DNA of 64,000 nt from Calditrichota bacterium (GTDB taxonomy: Bacteria > Calditrichota > Calditrichia > Calditrichales > Calditrichaceae). Under the pieces are notes generated by a model. It was not told where the DNA came from, made no database searches, and worked only from the letters and a program-made list of their open reading frames with translations. The translations under genes and the position numbers were made by a program. The stretch is taken from positions 1 to 64,000 of the forward strand of contig JAJRSO010000008.1 of assembly GCA_024278755.1 (NCBI GenBank). The letters are read 5' to 3'. This document shows positions 1 to 9,439 of the stretch, in pieces; positions within the stretch are counted from its first letter, which is position 1, and every line of letters begins with the position of its first letter.

Positions 1-89
1 AAAAAGTAACAAATGTCTAAAAAGCACTATGTACATCAAAGGTTAGTGCATTTAGTAAAAAACTGAGACTTGATTATTAAACATTTCTT

Positions 90-242
90 TTACCCACCCC
101 TTACCTTCGGCAAGCCCCTCCCTAATTCAATTAGGGAGGGAAAAGGTTCCCGATAAATCGGGAACCGGGGAGGGTCAGAATACGAAATAATCAACCCAAT
201 TTTCTTTTTTAAAAAGTTCTTTTATTTAACCGGACACTAATG
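90..242. mobile_element. Right part of a MITE-like element (copy A)
   Basis: The sequence TTTAACCGGACACTAATG at 225-242 is the reverse complement of the left end of the elements at 39789 and 62919, and matches the right end of the complete copy at 59069-59324. The interior carries palindromes also found in the other copies, for example an inverted CCCTCCCT/AGGGAGGG pair and TTCCCGAT/ATCGGGAA. There is no coding capacity. The left end is not recognisable and may lie outside the window, so the start is approximate. Confidence 0.5.
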
Positions 243-277
243 ATTGGGTTATTCATCTTAAAAATCAAGGGGCTTTT

Positions 278-3200
278 ATGCGCTTCTCCGTCATTCCCGT
301 TTTGGGACTAATTTTTTTAGCACTAATCGGCTGTCAGAAAACAAAACCGCAGTCCGAATTAAGCTACCCGCTGGAAACCGCCAAACTAATCAGCGGTTCC
401 ACCGCCGGCTATATCCGCAGTTCCGCTGCCATCCGGGTCGTTTTTAGCGCGGATATCGTTGATTCTACCCTGATAAATAAGCCGCTCGGGAAAGCGGTAT
501 TTTCATTTGAACCGTCCATTGACGGAAAAACCTTCTGGCAGAACGCGCATACGCTTGTTTTTAAACCCAACACGCGGCTACCGTTGCAGCAGTCTTGGCA
601 GGCTGAACTAGATCTGCCTTTGCTGCTAAACCGGCAAAGCGAATCCCTGCAACCCTTTCCGTTTCGCTTCCAAACAGCCGGCAGAAAGGTGAAATCTTTT
701 TCTGTAGATTTTATTCCGGCCAAAACAGACGATCCCAGATTTTTACGTTTCAAAGGGAGTCTGACCTTTACCGAGAGCATTACCCTGGAGATGCTTCGGT
801 CTGCCGCACAGTTAGAACTGAATCATTCCAAAGTAAATATTTCCTGGCAGAGCGATGCTTCCGGGCGCAATTTTACCTTTATATCCAAACCGCTGGCCCG
901 CGGCAAAAAAAAGCAAACGGTAACTCTTTCTATCGATAAAGACGCGCTAAACCTATCCACCGGTTTTACTCAAACCGTTTCCCTGCCCCGGTTTAAAACG
1001 CTCAGCATCGCGGATATACAGGTACAAACCGAAAAGGCACAGCCGCAGCTGCGTCTAACTTTTTCAGACGATTTAATGGCGCAGCAGGATTTAGAAGGTT
1101 TTATCCAGGTAAAGCCAAATTTGCCCCTCACTCTTAAAATTACCGGAAAGCAGGTTCTGGTAAATGGAGCCTTTAAACACGGCCAAACCTACGAACTGCG
1201 GGTGAAGCCCGGCGTGCGCAGCAAACTGGCCGTAAAACTGAAAAAAGAATATAAAGAATCCATCCGTATCGAAAACCTGCTGCCCAAAATCCGTTTTTCC
1301 GCAAACGGGGTTTTCCTTCCTTCCGGCAACCAGCAAAAAATTCTCTTTCAAACCGTAAACGTACGCCGGGTCGATCTCAAAATTATCAAGGTGTTCGATT
1401 CCAATCTGGGACAGTTTTTGCATATGGGAAACCTGCGAGGCAATAAAGAACGCCGCGAAAATTTTGGGTATTCCGTCCATAACGTGGGTGTGGATGTAAT
1501 CAAAAAAGAATTAGACATCGGCAGCGAGCAAAACCGCTGGTTACAGCACGAACTTGATCTGGCACCATTGCTCAAAAAAGAAAAAGAAGGTTTGTTCCTC
1601 ATTGAAATTTCTTTCACGCGGGAAGATATGATCTACGAAAAAAATGAAAATATTCTGCGCTATAACCGGTGTTATAATTATTACAACGACCCGGATTCAT
1701 GGGGCTATCTCTATCAACACGGGCATATCTATAAACCGTTGATTATCAGCGATCTGGGCATAACCTATAAACAGGCCGCAAGCGATCACTATGTCTTTGT
1801 AACCGACCTTGCTCAGGCCAAACCGCTTTCCGGTGCAGAAATAAAACTCTATTCCTTTCAAAACCAACCGCTTGCTTCGACACGCAGCGATGCGCAGGGT
1901 AAAGCCATATTTCATAATATTCCGGATAAGGTTTTTTATGTTACCGCAGAAAAGAACGGACAGCGCAGCGTGGTTACGCCCGGTACAATGCGCTGGAATC
2001 TTTCCACCTTTGACACCGACGGCATTCAGGCGCTCAATGGCGGAACCCGCGCATTTATCTACACGGAACGCGGCGTTTACCGGCCGGGAGACACTATAAA
2101 TCTGAGCGCTATTTTCCGGAATAAACAAAATACTTTCCCTGCCGATCATCCGGTTACCCTGACTATTAAAAATCCGCAACAACAAACGGTTTTTCAGCAA
2201 ACTTTAAAAAACGGAAAAGACGGATTTTACAGTTTTTCGTACACAGGGGAAAGCACGGATATCACCGGCACTTACAGGGCGGCATTTGAAGCCGGCGGGC
2301 AAACGTTTTACAAACCTTTACAAATTGAAACCGTTCTTCCGGAACGGCTAAAAATAGCTCTCGACGCGCCCAAACATCTGGGGCCGGCGGACAAACAGCT
2401 TACACTCGACATTAGCGGTGCCTACCTGATGGGCAACCCGGCTTCCAATTTAAAAAGCGCGGTTTCCATTGAACTAAGCGGAATGGAACGACGGTTTAAA
2501 CAATTTAAAGATTTCCGATTCAGCAACCCCTCCCGCGATTTTCGTTCCGCCCGTTTCAATCTTTATTCCGGGGCGCTGGATGCAAACGGGACAAAGCAGA
2601 TTCTCTGGAACCTGCCTAAACTTAGCGCGGCGCCTTCTGCGGTGACGGGACGGATCACGGTCAAGGTGTTCGAAAAAAGCGGCCGGCCGGCCCAATCCGG
2701 TTTAAATATTTCCATCGATCCCTATTCCTATTTTGTGGGTCTAAAAAAACCTAAAACGCGCTACGGCTCAGTTCGAACGGGAAGCAAAATAAAAGTGCCG
2801 GTTGTTCTGGTGGATTCCTGCGGCAATACCAAATCCGGGCGCACGCTTCGCTACCGTATCTATAAAAATGAACAACACTGGTGGTACGAATATAATTCAC
2901 GCGATCGCTTCCGCCTGCGTTTTAAACAGGATCGCAGCACCGAACTGCTCAAAGAGGGCGCTCTTATTTCCGGCAGGCTGCCGGTCTATTTTACGTTTAT
3001 TGCGGAAGAACGCGGCCAGTATTTTGTGGAAGTTCAGGACAAGGGAATCCGGGGACATTCCAGCGGATTTTTCTTTCAGGCCTATGCCTGGGGCAGTGAA
3101 ACCGGTCCGGGTCGGGAAGCGGGTGTTTTAACCCTGCGAACCGACAAAGAAATCTATCATCCCGGAGAAGAAGCCGTACTGCGTTTCCCCGCTCCCGAAA

Positions 3201-5779
3201 AGGCTTCCATTTTATTTACCATCGAAAAAAACGGCGCTTTGTTAAAATCCGAATGGCTGCAAAGTAGCGGCGCGAAGAACGAACAGGTTATAAAAATTCC
3301 CATCACAAAAGAAATGCTGCCCAATGTTTACGCCTCCGTTTCGGTAATTCAGCCCCAGACGCTGGTGGAGAACGACCGCCCCACCCGTATGTACGGCGTC
3401 ATTCCGATTCAGGTGGAATCGGCTTCTACCCAGCTGCCGCTAACTATCGATGCGCCTGCCGAACTTCAGCCCGGCAAGCAGTTCAAAATACATGTTCAGA
3501 CAAAAGATAAAACACCCGCCCGGCTTACCATCGCCGTAGTGGATGAAGGACTGCTCAGTTTAACCCGTTTCTCTACGCCGGATCCATGGAAGGCTTTTTT
3601 CAAAAAACAGCGTCTAAGCGTACGTACCAGTGATCTGTTCGATCTGGTCATCGGTATGAATCACGGCGATATTTTAAACGCCTTTTCCATTGGCGGCGGA
3701 TTAACTTCCGAAGAAGCCTACCGTCAGGGTCAGCTTGCTCCACAGAAAAACCGCTTTAAACCGGTAAGCCTGTTCAGTGGCATTCTCACTACGGATAAAA
3801 ACGGAAAGGCCGAAACGGAATTTGAAATGCCCGATTACATCGGCGCCGTGCGGGTAATGGTCGTAGCCGTGAATGGAAACCGCTACGGGCACACACAGAA
3901 AACCGTTCCCGTTAAAAAAGCGCTGATGCTACTGCCTTCCCTGCCGCGGGCGGCTTCGCCGGGTGATTTTTTTAGCTTACCCGTAACGGTATTTAAGACA
4001 GACCCGAAAACCGAAGATATAAATGTACAGCTTTCGGTGAAGGGACCGTTACAGATTAGCGGCGCCAGTCAGCAAACACTGCATTTTGCCGAAGCGGGTC
4101 AGAAGAATTTATTTTTTGCGATTGAAGCAAAGCAGGCAACCGGTCTGGCCGCCGTTTCCCTGAAAGCACAGGGAAAATATTTTAGCACAACGTTTAAGAC
4201 GGAACTGCCCGTTCGTCCGGCCTCGCCGCGCCTGACGCGATACGTACAAAAGGCGGCGGAACCCGGACAAACGGTTTCGTTTAAAATTCCATCGGACGGA
4301 TTGCCCGGTTCCAATACGGCCCGCCTGCACATCCGGCGCCGGCCCAAGCTCAAACTAACCCGGCGTATTCTACAATTAATTCAATATCCGTACGGCTGTA
4401 TCGAACAAACGGTTTCGGCGGTTTTTCCGCAGCTCTATATCCAGGATTTTATTCCCAAATCTCTGGCCGCCAAACGCGATATTGATAAAGATATAAACGA
4501 GGCCATATACCGTCTCGGCCGTTTTCAGACAGCCTCCGGTGGATTTTCGTACTGGCCGGGGAATTATAACGTTTCGATATGGGGAACTCTGTACGCTGTA
4601 CATTTTTTAAGCGAAGCCCGTGAGGCCGGTTATCACGTTGCGCCCGCTTTGTTCGATAAAACGAAGGCCTTTATTAAAAAGCAACTACGCATTGCTTCCG
4701 ACTGGGAGCTAATGGAAAAAGTGTATGCCGCTTACCTGCTTGCCCTTGCCGGTCAGCCGTCAATCGGGTCTATGAATCTACTGCGCGAAAACCATCTCTC
4801 GGCGATGAACGATACCGAACGCTGGTTGTTGGCAGCCGCGTACGCCCTTGCCGGCAATAAAGAAGCCGCCGGTTCAATTGTTCGCAATACCGGAATTTCG
4901 GTTGCTAAGTATAAACATTTTTCACGCACATTCGGCTCCGCATACCGCGATAAAGCCCTTATTTTAGATCAACTTATCCGCTTTAAACGCTGGAATCTGG
5001 CCGCGCAGCTTGCCGACGAGCTGGCCGAAGCGCTTTCATCCGACGACTGGTATGCCACTCAAACCAGCGGCGTTATGCTGGTTGCCCTGGGGAAATATCT
5101 GCGGGCGGTGGAAGGACGGGGCGATCAGCCAAAACAAATGAGCGGCGTTATTATTCTGCCGGATGGAAAACGACTCTCCTTTAAAACGGATAAAATCAGT
5201 TACAGCATCGAAATCAATAAGGGATTCGGTAAACAAGTCACCCTGGAACTTGATACAAAGACAACGGTGCAACGGGTTTTTGCCGAACTGGAATGGTCGG
5301 GCCTGCCTTTGCGTTACACCGCTAAAGACGAAGCGCACAATTTGCGGTTAGAAATTAAATTTTTGGATGGAGACGGTATAAAAATTAATCCGGTCAGTCT
5401 TGCACAGGGCCAAAGCTTCTGGATGCATTTGCGAGTTAAACGATCGTCCGAACTTAACTACCCCATTAAAAACCTTGCGCTAACACAATTGTTGCCCGCC
5501 GGCTGGGAAATTGATAATTTTATGCTCACCTCCGGCGAACGTCCTTCCTGGATGAGCCGCTGGTATACGGGGCGCGAAACGTATCGTGATTTTCGTGATG
5601 ATCGGGCTATGTGGTTTTTTAATCTCGGCAACGAAAGTTTGGATTTTGTACTTAAAATAAACGCCGTAACCAAAGGCCGTTTTTTCCTGCCACCCACGCA
5701 GGTGGAAGCTATGTACAACCACAGCTACCGGGCACAGAAAGCCGGAAGGCCGGTGGAAGTAACCGGACAATCGTTTTAA
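278..5779 (+). CDS. Alpha-2-macroglobulin family lipoprotein (YfhM-like)
   Basis: Bacterial alpha-2-macroglobulins are large envelope proteins thought to trap foreign proteases in the periplasm through a reactive thioester. The 1833-residue length is normal for the family. The N-terminus is a lipoprotein signal with lipobox ALIGC (Cys19). MG-type beta domains follow. The thioester motif GCIEQT has its Cys at about residue 1374 and Gln at 1377, followed by the helical thioester domain and a C-terminal domain. The ATG at 278 follows an AAGGGG site at a good distance. PbpC lies downstream, the classic yfhM-pbpC pairing; in the known systems the two are thought to act together as defence and wall repair. 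A small DUF1937-like gene separates them here. Family assignment is firm; the protease-trap role is inferred from the intact thioester. Confidence 0.93.
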   Translation: MRFSVIPVLGLIFLALIGCQKTKPQSELSYPLETAKLISGSTAGYIRSSAAIRVVFSADIVDSTLINKPLGKAVFSFEPSIDGKTFWQNAHTLVFKPNTRLPLQQSWQAELDLPLLLNRQSESLQPFPFRFQTAGRKVKSFSVDFIPAKTDDPRFLRFKGSLTFTESITLEMLRSAAQLELNHSKVNISWQSDASGRNFTFISKPLARGKKKQTVTLSIDKDALNLSTGFTQTVSLPRFKTLSIADIQVQTEKAQPQLRLTFSDDLMAQQDLEGFIQVKPNLPLTLKITGKQVLVNGAFKHGQTYELRVKPGVRSKLAVKLKKEYKESIRIENLLPKIRFSANGVFLPSGNQQKILFQTVNVRRVDLKIIKVFDSNLGQFLHMGNLRGNKERRENFGYSVHNVGVDVIKKELDIGSEQNRWLQHELDLAPLLKKEKEGLFLIEISFTREDMIYEKNENILRYNRCYNYYNDPDSWGYLYQHGHIYKPLIISDLGITYKQAASDHYVFVTDLAQAKPLSGAEIKLYSFQNQPLASTRSDAQGKAIFHNIPDKVFYVTAEKNGQRSVVTPGTMRWNLSTFDTDGIQALNGGTRAFIYTERGVYRPGDTINLSAIFRNKQNTFPADHPVTLTIKNPQQQTVFQQTLKNGKDGFYSFSYTGESTDITGTYRAAFEAGGQTFYKPLQIETVLPERLKIALDAPKHLGPADKQLTLDISGAYLMGNPASNLKSAVSIELSGMERRFKQFKDFRFSNPSRDFRSARFNLYSGALDANGTKQILWNLPKLSAAPSAVTGRITVKVFEKSGRPAQSGLNISIDPYSYFVGLKKPKTRYGSVRTGSKIKVPVVLVDSCGNTKSGRTLRYRIYKNEQHWWYEYNSRDRFRLRFKQDRSTELLKEGALISGRLPVYFTFIAEERGQYFVEVQDKGIRGHSSGFFFQAYAWGSETGPGREAGVLTLRTDKEIYHPGEEAVLRFPAPEKASILFTIEKNGALLKSEWLQSSGAKNEQVIKIPITKEMLPNVYASVSVIQPQTLVENDRPTRMYGVIPIQVESASTQLPLTIDAPAELQPGKQFKIHVQTKDKTPARLTIAVVDEGLLSLTRFSTPDPWKAFFKKQRLSVRTSDLFDLVIGMNHGDILNAFSIGGGLTSEEAYRQGQLAPQKNRFKPVSLFSGILTTDKNGKAETEFEMPDYIGAVRVMVVAVNGNRYGHTQKTVPVKKALMLLPSLPRAASPGDFFSLPVTVFKTDPKTEDINVQLSVKGPLQISGASQQTLHFAEAGQKNLFFAIEAKQATGLAAVSLKAQGKYFSTTFKTELPVRPASPRLTRYVQKAAEPGQTVSFKIPSDGLPGSNTARLHIRRRPKLKLTRRILQLIQYPYGCIEQTVSAVFPQLYIQDFIPKSLAAKRDIDKDINEAIYRLGRFQTASGGFSYWPGNYNVSIWGTLYAVHFLSEAREAGYHVAPALFDKTKAFIKKQLRIASDWELMEKVYAAYLLALAGQPSIGSMNLLRENHLSAMNDTERWLLAAAYALAGNKEAAGSIVRNTGISVAKYKHFSRTFGSAYRDKALILDQLIRFKRWNLAAQLADELAEALSSDDWYATQTSGVMLVALGKYLRAVEGRGDQPKQMSGVIILPDGKRLSFKTDKISYSIEINKGFGKQVTLELDTKTTVQRVFAELEWSGLPLRYTAKDEAHNLRLEIKFLDGDGIKINPVSLAQGQSFWMHLRVKRSSELNYPIKNLALTQLLPAGWEIDNFMLTSGERPSWMSRWYTGRETYRDFRDDRAMWFFNLGNESLDFVLKINAVTKGRFFLPPTQVEAMYNHSYRAQKAGRPVEVTGQSF

Positions 5780-5796
5780 TCAGAAAGGATTTGTAA

Positions 5797-6123
5797 ATGG
5801 ACTTATGGTATTTTGCGCACCCCTACTCTTCCCCTTCCAAGGAAAATCATGCCGACAATTTCGCGTTGTGCAACGACCGGGCGGTTAAACTGCTTGATAA
5901 CGGTTACCTGATTTTCAGCCCGATTTCGCATTCGCATCCGTTGCAGCATGTAAAAGAATCTTCGCTGGATTTTTGGCTGAAATTGGATGTGGAATTTATG
6001 GATCGCTGCGACGGATTAATCTTGGCGCCCGGATGGGAGGAATCGGAAGGCTGCCGTTTTGAACACGATTATTTTAAAGAGAAAAACAAACCTATTTTGT
6101 TTTATGCGGAGATTATTAAATAG
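5797..6123 (+). CDS. DUF1937/DUF4406-like small protein (nucleoside deoxyribosyltransferase fold)
   Basis: This 108-residue soluble protein begins with the AHPYSSPS type motif, and continues with FSPISHSHPL and CDGLILAPGWEESEGCRFE, the pattern of the DUF1937/DUF4406 families. These are related to nucleoside 2-deoxyribosyltransferases, and many occur as phage or accessory genes. The catalytic role of this branch is not established. It starts 17 bases after the macroglobulin stop, behind an AGAAAGGA site, so it is probably cotranscribed with it. It separates macroglobulin from PbpC, which are usually adjacent, so it may be a later insertion into the operon. Confidence 0.75.
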   Translation: MDLWYFAHPYSSPSKENHADNFALCNDRAVKLLDNGYLIFSPISHSHPLQHVKESSLDFWLKLDVEFMDRCDGLILAPGWEESEGCRFEHDYFKEKNKPILFYAEIIK

Positions 6124-6240
6124 ACAAAAAGAACTCTGTTGGAGGTTTGTTTGTTTCAGCCTTCGGCTACGCTCAGGGCGTTGGGCTGAGTTTTTCCCGA
6201 CGTTATCGGTAACAAATACAAATAAAAGGAATTCTAAAAA

Positions 6241-8574
6241 ATTAGTATTCTTCCATTACCCCGTTTCCTCAGGCGCAAGTCCATCCGGATTTTCAGTGCG
6301 GTACTTTCGCTTTTTGTATTGTTCTATCTGGTCATTCCGCTGCCGTCTCCCCTTTTTAAAAATGATTACAGCACAGCTGTTCTGGATAAAGACGGAAAAA
6401 TACTGCGCCTGTTTTTAAACCACGACGAACAATGGTGTTTCCCTCCGGACAGCACGGCGGTTATTCCGGAGAAACTAAAGCAGGCTGTTTTAGTTTTTGA
6501 GGATAAATATTTTTATTACCACCCGGGTATCAATCCGGTTTCCGTGTTACGCGCGGCGCTTCAGAATATGCGGGCGGGCGGCGTAGTCAGCGGGGCGAGT
6601 ACCATTACGATGCAAACAGCCCGTTTAATGGCGCCCAAATCCAGAACCATTTGGCATAAAATTCTGGAAATGCTGCAAGCAATCAAAATAGAGTTGCGCT
6701 ATTCTAAAGATGAAATACTTAGCAACTATTTAAATCACGCGCCCTACGGCGGAAATATTATCGGCTACCGCGCCGCCAGCCTGCGCTATTATCGCAAGCA
6801 ACCGCGCGAACTGACCTGGGCTGAAGCAGCCACGCTGGCCGTACTGCCCAATGCGCCCGCTTTGATTTCTCCACATCAGAATCCGGATCGATTAAAACAG
6901 AAACGGGATCGGTTGTTAAAACGCATGCATAAGGCTGCTCTTTTTAATGACCAAACTTTTACGCTGGCTCTGGCCGAAGACGTTCCGCGCCTTTCCTACG
7001 CGCCGGATACCCACGCTGCACATCTTGCCCGGCGGCTAAAAACGCAATTCCCCCAAAATTTCATTCTGCATTCGACCATCGATTTAGCATTGCAGCAAAT
7101 GCTGGAAGAAATACTCCGGCGGCATAAAACCGAACTAAATGCTTTGGGAATTCAAAACCTGTCCGCAATTGTTACGGAAACCCAAAGCGGCGCCGTTCGC
7201 GCTTATGCCGGCTCTGCTGATTTTGTCCAATCGCAGGTAGACGGAATTCAGGCGCCCCGCTCCACCGGTTCCGTTTTAAAACCCTTTTTGTACGCTCTGA
7301 GTATGGATGAAGGCCTGCTTTTACCACAAACACTTATTAAAGATATTCCCTCTTATTTCGGCCCCTTTTCGCCTTTCAACGCCGATCAGGCCTACCGTGG
7401 AATTATTACGGCCAAACAGGCCCTGATTCAGTCACTTAACGTTCCCGCCGTGCGCCTGCTTAATACATTCGGTCTGGAGGTGTTTTACTATTTTTTAAAA
7501 CAGGCCGGACTCAGCACTCTCTTCCGCAGCGCCGAAGGATACGGACTGCCTCTGATTATCGGCGGAGCAGAGGCAACTCCCTGGGATATTGCCACGTTGT
7601 ACCGTGGTCTGGCGCGGGGCGGACGATTTTCATCTCTTTCTATTTTATCAAATCTACAAAAAACGGCTCATCCGAATCCGGATAAACAATTAATCAGCCC
7701 CGGAGCAGCCTGGTTAACGTTGAATAGTTTAAATGAAGTCAAACGTCCGGGAGCCGAATACTACTGGCGGCAGTATAGCGGGCAGCGTCCACTGGCCTGG
7801 AAAACGGGTACCAGCTACGGACAGCGGGACGCCTGGGCGGCCGGCGTAAATCCGCAGTGGACGATTGTGGTTTGGGCCGGGAATTTTAACGGCGAAGGAA
7901 ACGCCTCTTTAAGCGGCGCCCAAACGGCCGGCCCGGTATTATTTGATATTTTTAAACGGCTTCCTATTAACAACGAACAATTATGGTTTTTAAAACCGGA
8001 TAGCGCATTAAAAAAAACAACCCTCTGCCGACAAAGCGGTTTTGCCGCCGGTCCTTTTTGCCGGAACATAGAGGAAGCAGACGCGCCGCTCAACATGAAG
8101 CCGCTGGCCCTTTGTCCGTTCCATCAACAGCTTACGGTCAGCGCGGATGAAAAAGAACAGGTTTGTTCGCTGTGCTGGAAAGATGGACACAAAAAAATAG
8201 TACGCTTGCTGTTTCCGCCGGAAGTGGAACAATTTCTAAGGCAGAATGGAAATAAAACAGAATCTGCACCGCCACACCGCCGTTCCTGTCCGGCGCCGCC
8301 CGTAGAGAACCCGCTCACCATTATTTATCCCGGAAAGCCGGCTTCCCTTTTTCTGCCCCGTGATTTTGGCGGTTCTCTGCAAAAGCTCAACTGCCGCGCG
8401 GCGCACCAGCAGCCGGGCGAAACGGTTTACTGGTATCTGGACGGCCATTACCTGGGCAGTACCAAAGAACGGCACCAAAAAGCGCTACAGCCTGGCTGCG
8501 GCTGGCATAATTTGCTGCTAATCGATCAGGACGGGCATAAAGCCCGGACACGATTTTATATTACTCAACAATAA
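6241..8574 (+). CDS. pbpC: Penicillin-binding protein 1C (bifunctional transglycosylase/transpeptidase)
   Basis: The protein polymerises and cross-links peptidoglycan at the outer face of the inner membrane. It has a GT51 transglycosylase domain with the catalytic Glu in VFEDKYFYYHPG, a transpeptidase domain with SVLK (Ser near 7270) and KTGTS (7801), and a C-terminal PbpC-type beta domain with several cysteines. No ATG begins it. A TTG at 6319 lies inside the membrane helix and would cut off the basic RFLRRKSIR anchor and half the helix. The open frame continues up to a stop at 6235, and an ATT at 6241 sits 10 bases after AAAGGA (6225-6230); I prefer this rare start. ATT at 6247 is the alternative. 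Function is firm; the exact start is not. Confidence 0.88.
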   Translation: MSILPLPRFLRRKSIRIFSAVLSLFVLFYLVIPLPSPLFKNDYSTAVLDKDGKILRLFLNHDEQWCFPPDSTAVIPEKLKQAVLVFEDKYFYYHPGINPVSVLRAALQNMRAGGVVSGASTITMQTARLMAPKSRTIWHKILEMLQAIKIELRYSKDEILSNYLNHAPYGGNIIGYRAASLRYYRKQPRELTWAEAATLAVLPNAPALISPHQNPDRLKQKRDRLLKRMHKAALFNDQTFTLALAEDVPRLSYAPDTHAAHLARRLKTQFPQNFILHSTIDLALQQMLEEILRRHKTELNALGIQNLSAIVTETQSGAVRAYAGSADFVQSQVDGIQAPRSTGSVLKPFLYALSMDEGLLLPQTLIKDIPSYFGPFSPFNADQAYRGIITAKQALIQSLNVPAVRLLNTFGLEVFYYFLKQAGLSTLFRSAEGYGLPLIIGGAEATPWDIATLYRGLARGGRFSSLSILSNLQKTAHPNPDKQLISPGAAWLTLNSLNEVKRPGAEYYWRQYSGQRPLAWKTGTSYGQRDAWAAGVNPQWTIVVWAGNFNGEGNASLSGAQTAGPVLFDIFKRLPINNEQLWFLKPDSALKKTTLCRQSGFAAGPFCRNIEEADAPLNMKPLALCPFHQQLTVSADEKEQVCSLCWKDGHKKIVRLLFPPEVEQFLRQNGNKTESAPPHRRSCPAPPVENPLTIIYPGKPASLFLPRDFGGSLQKLNCRAAHQQPGETVYWYLDGHYLGSTKERHQKALQPGCGWHNLLLIDQDGHKARTRFYITQQ

Positions 8575-8843
8575 CCGGCAATTTGCTCTTTTTAATAAAT
8601 TGCTTTCCATCCCCTACTAAATTGTTTACCTTTTCGCAGCCTAATTCAGAACTTCATACTTTTATTTAGAATAAAATTCAGACTTCACTCCGACCGGGCC
8701 GGACAGGTTTAATTTTACGGATTAAGAAGCTCCGTAAATGCGCATTTCAGACCATAAAGCGTACAATAGAAATATGGGAAATCACCGTATGCATCGTTTT
8801 TTTATGCATACTATCATTGTTAACCATTAATGCAGGAGGTTTT

Positions 8844-9428
8844 ATGCGCCATTCTTTTTTTCGAACAGGGATCGCGGGCTTTATATTGCTTGCCACCATT
8901 CTGTCTGTTTCCATATTTGCGGGGGATAAAATTGAACTGAAAAAAAAGTTCTTTTCTCCTGTAAAATATTCTTTTAACGGTCAGGACCCTAAGCCGATTT
9001 ACACCTTTAGCGGAATGGACTGTCAGCCCCATTTTAAAAAAATAATCCGCCGCTGTCCGGACGCTTACAAAGAGATCAAAACCACCTATGCATACAATGG
9101 GGTCTCATTAGCCGGAAGCGCCATAATGCTTCTCGGTTCCGTACTTATGCTTTCAAATACCCTGCAGGAAGCGGAAGACGTTAACAACGGCAAACTAACG
9201 AGCGGTACGAGTGATTCATCGCCATTGGGATTAGTTATTGTCGGCGCCGTCGTTTCGATTGTCGGAGGATCTATTGCGGGCAGCCATTTAAAAAAGGGAA
9301 TACAAATTTTTAATAAAAAGCAAACTCAGGTTTCGGAAGAAGAAAAAGCCTCCGGCCTTAAATTACATCCCGGCTCTGATAAAAGTGCAAAGCGTATGGA
9401 ACAGAGGCTGGTAATACACCGGAAATAA
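8844..9428 (+). CDS. Secreted or membrane protein of unknown function
   Basis: A 194-residue protein that I do not recognise. AGGAGG at 8834-8839 fixes the ATG at 8844; an upstream TTG at 8817 has no such site. The N-terminus is a signal peptide or membrane helix (FFRTGIAGFILLATILSVSIFA). Two more hydrophobic segments, around GSAIMLLGSVLMLSN and LGLVIVGAVVSIVGG, are joined by a polar loop, and the tail is charged. Glycine spacing in the helices suggests a small packed membrane protein. It is the last plus-strand gene before the large minus-strand cluster and is separated from pbpC by 269 bases, so it is probably transcribed alone. Confidence 0.65.
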   Translation: MRHSFFRTGIAGFILLATILSVSIFAGDKIELKKKFFSPVKYSFNGQDPKPIYTFSGMDCQPHFKKIIRRCPDAYKEIKTTYAYNGVSLAGSAIMLLGSVLMLSNTLQEAEDVNNGKLTSGTSDSSPLGLVIVGAVVSIVGGSIAGSHLKKGIQIFNKKQTQVSEEEKASGLKLHPGSDKSAKRMEQRLVIHRK

Positions 9429-9439
9429 AAAACCGGACT

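Noticed and set aside
6319-6321. TTG at 6319 as start of PbpC
   Set aside because: It would remove the basic anchor and half of the membrane helix, and has no ribosome site.
8575-8843. Possible small gene or terminator after pbpC
   Set aside because: No frame of coding character; ATTTGCTCTTTTTAATAAATT gives only a weak stem.
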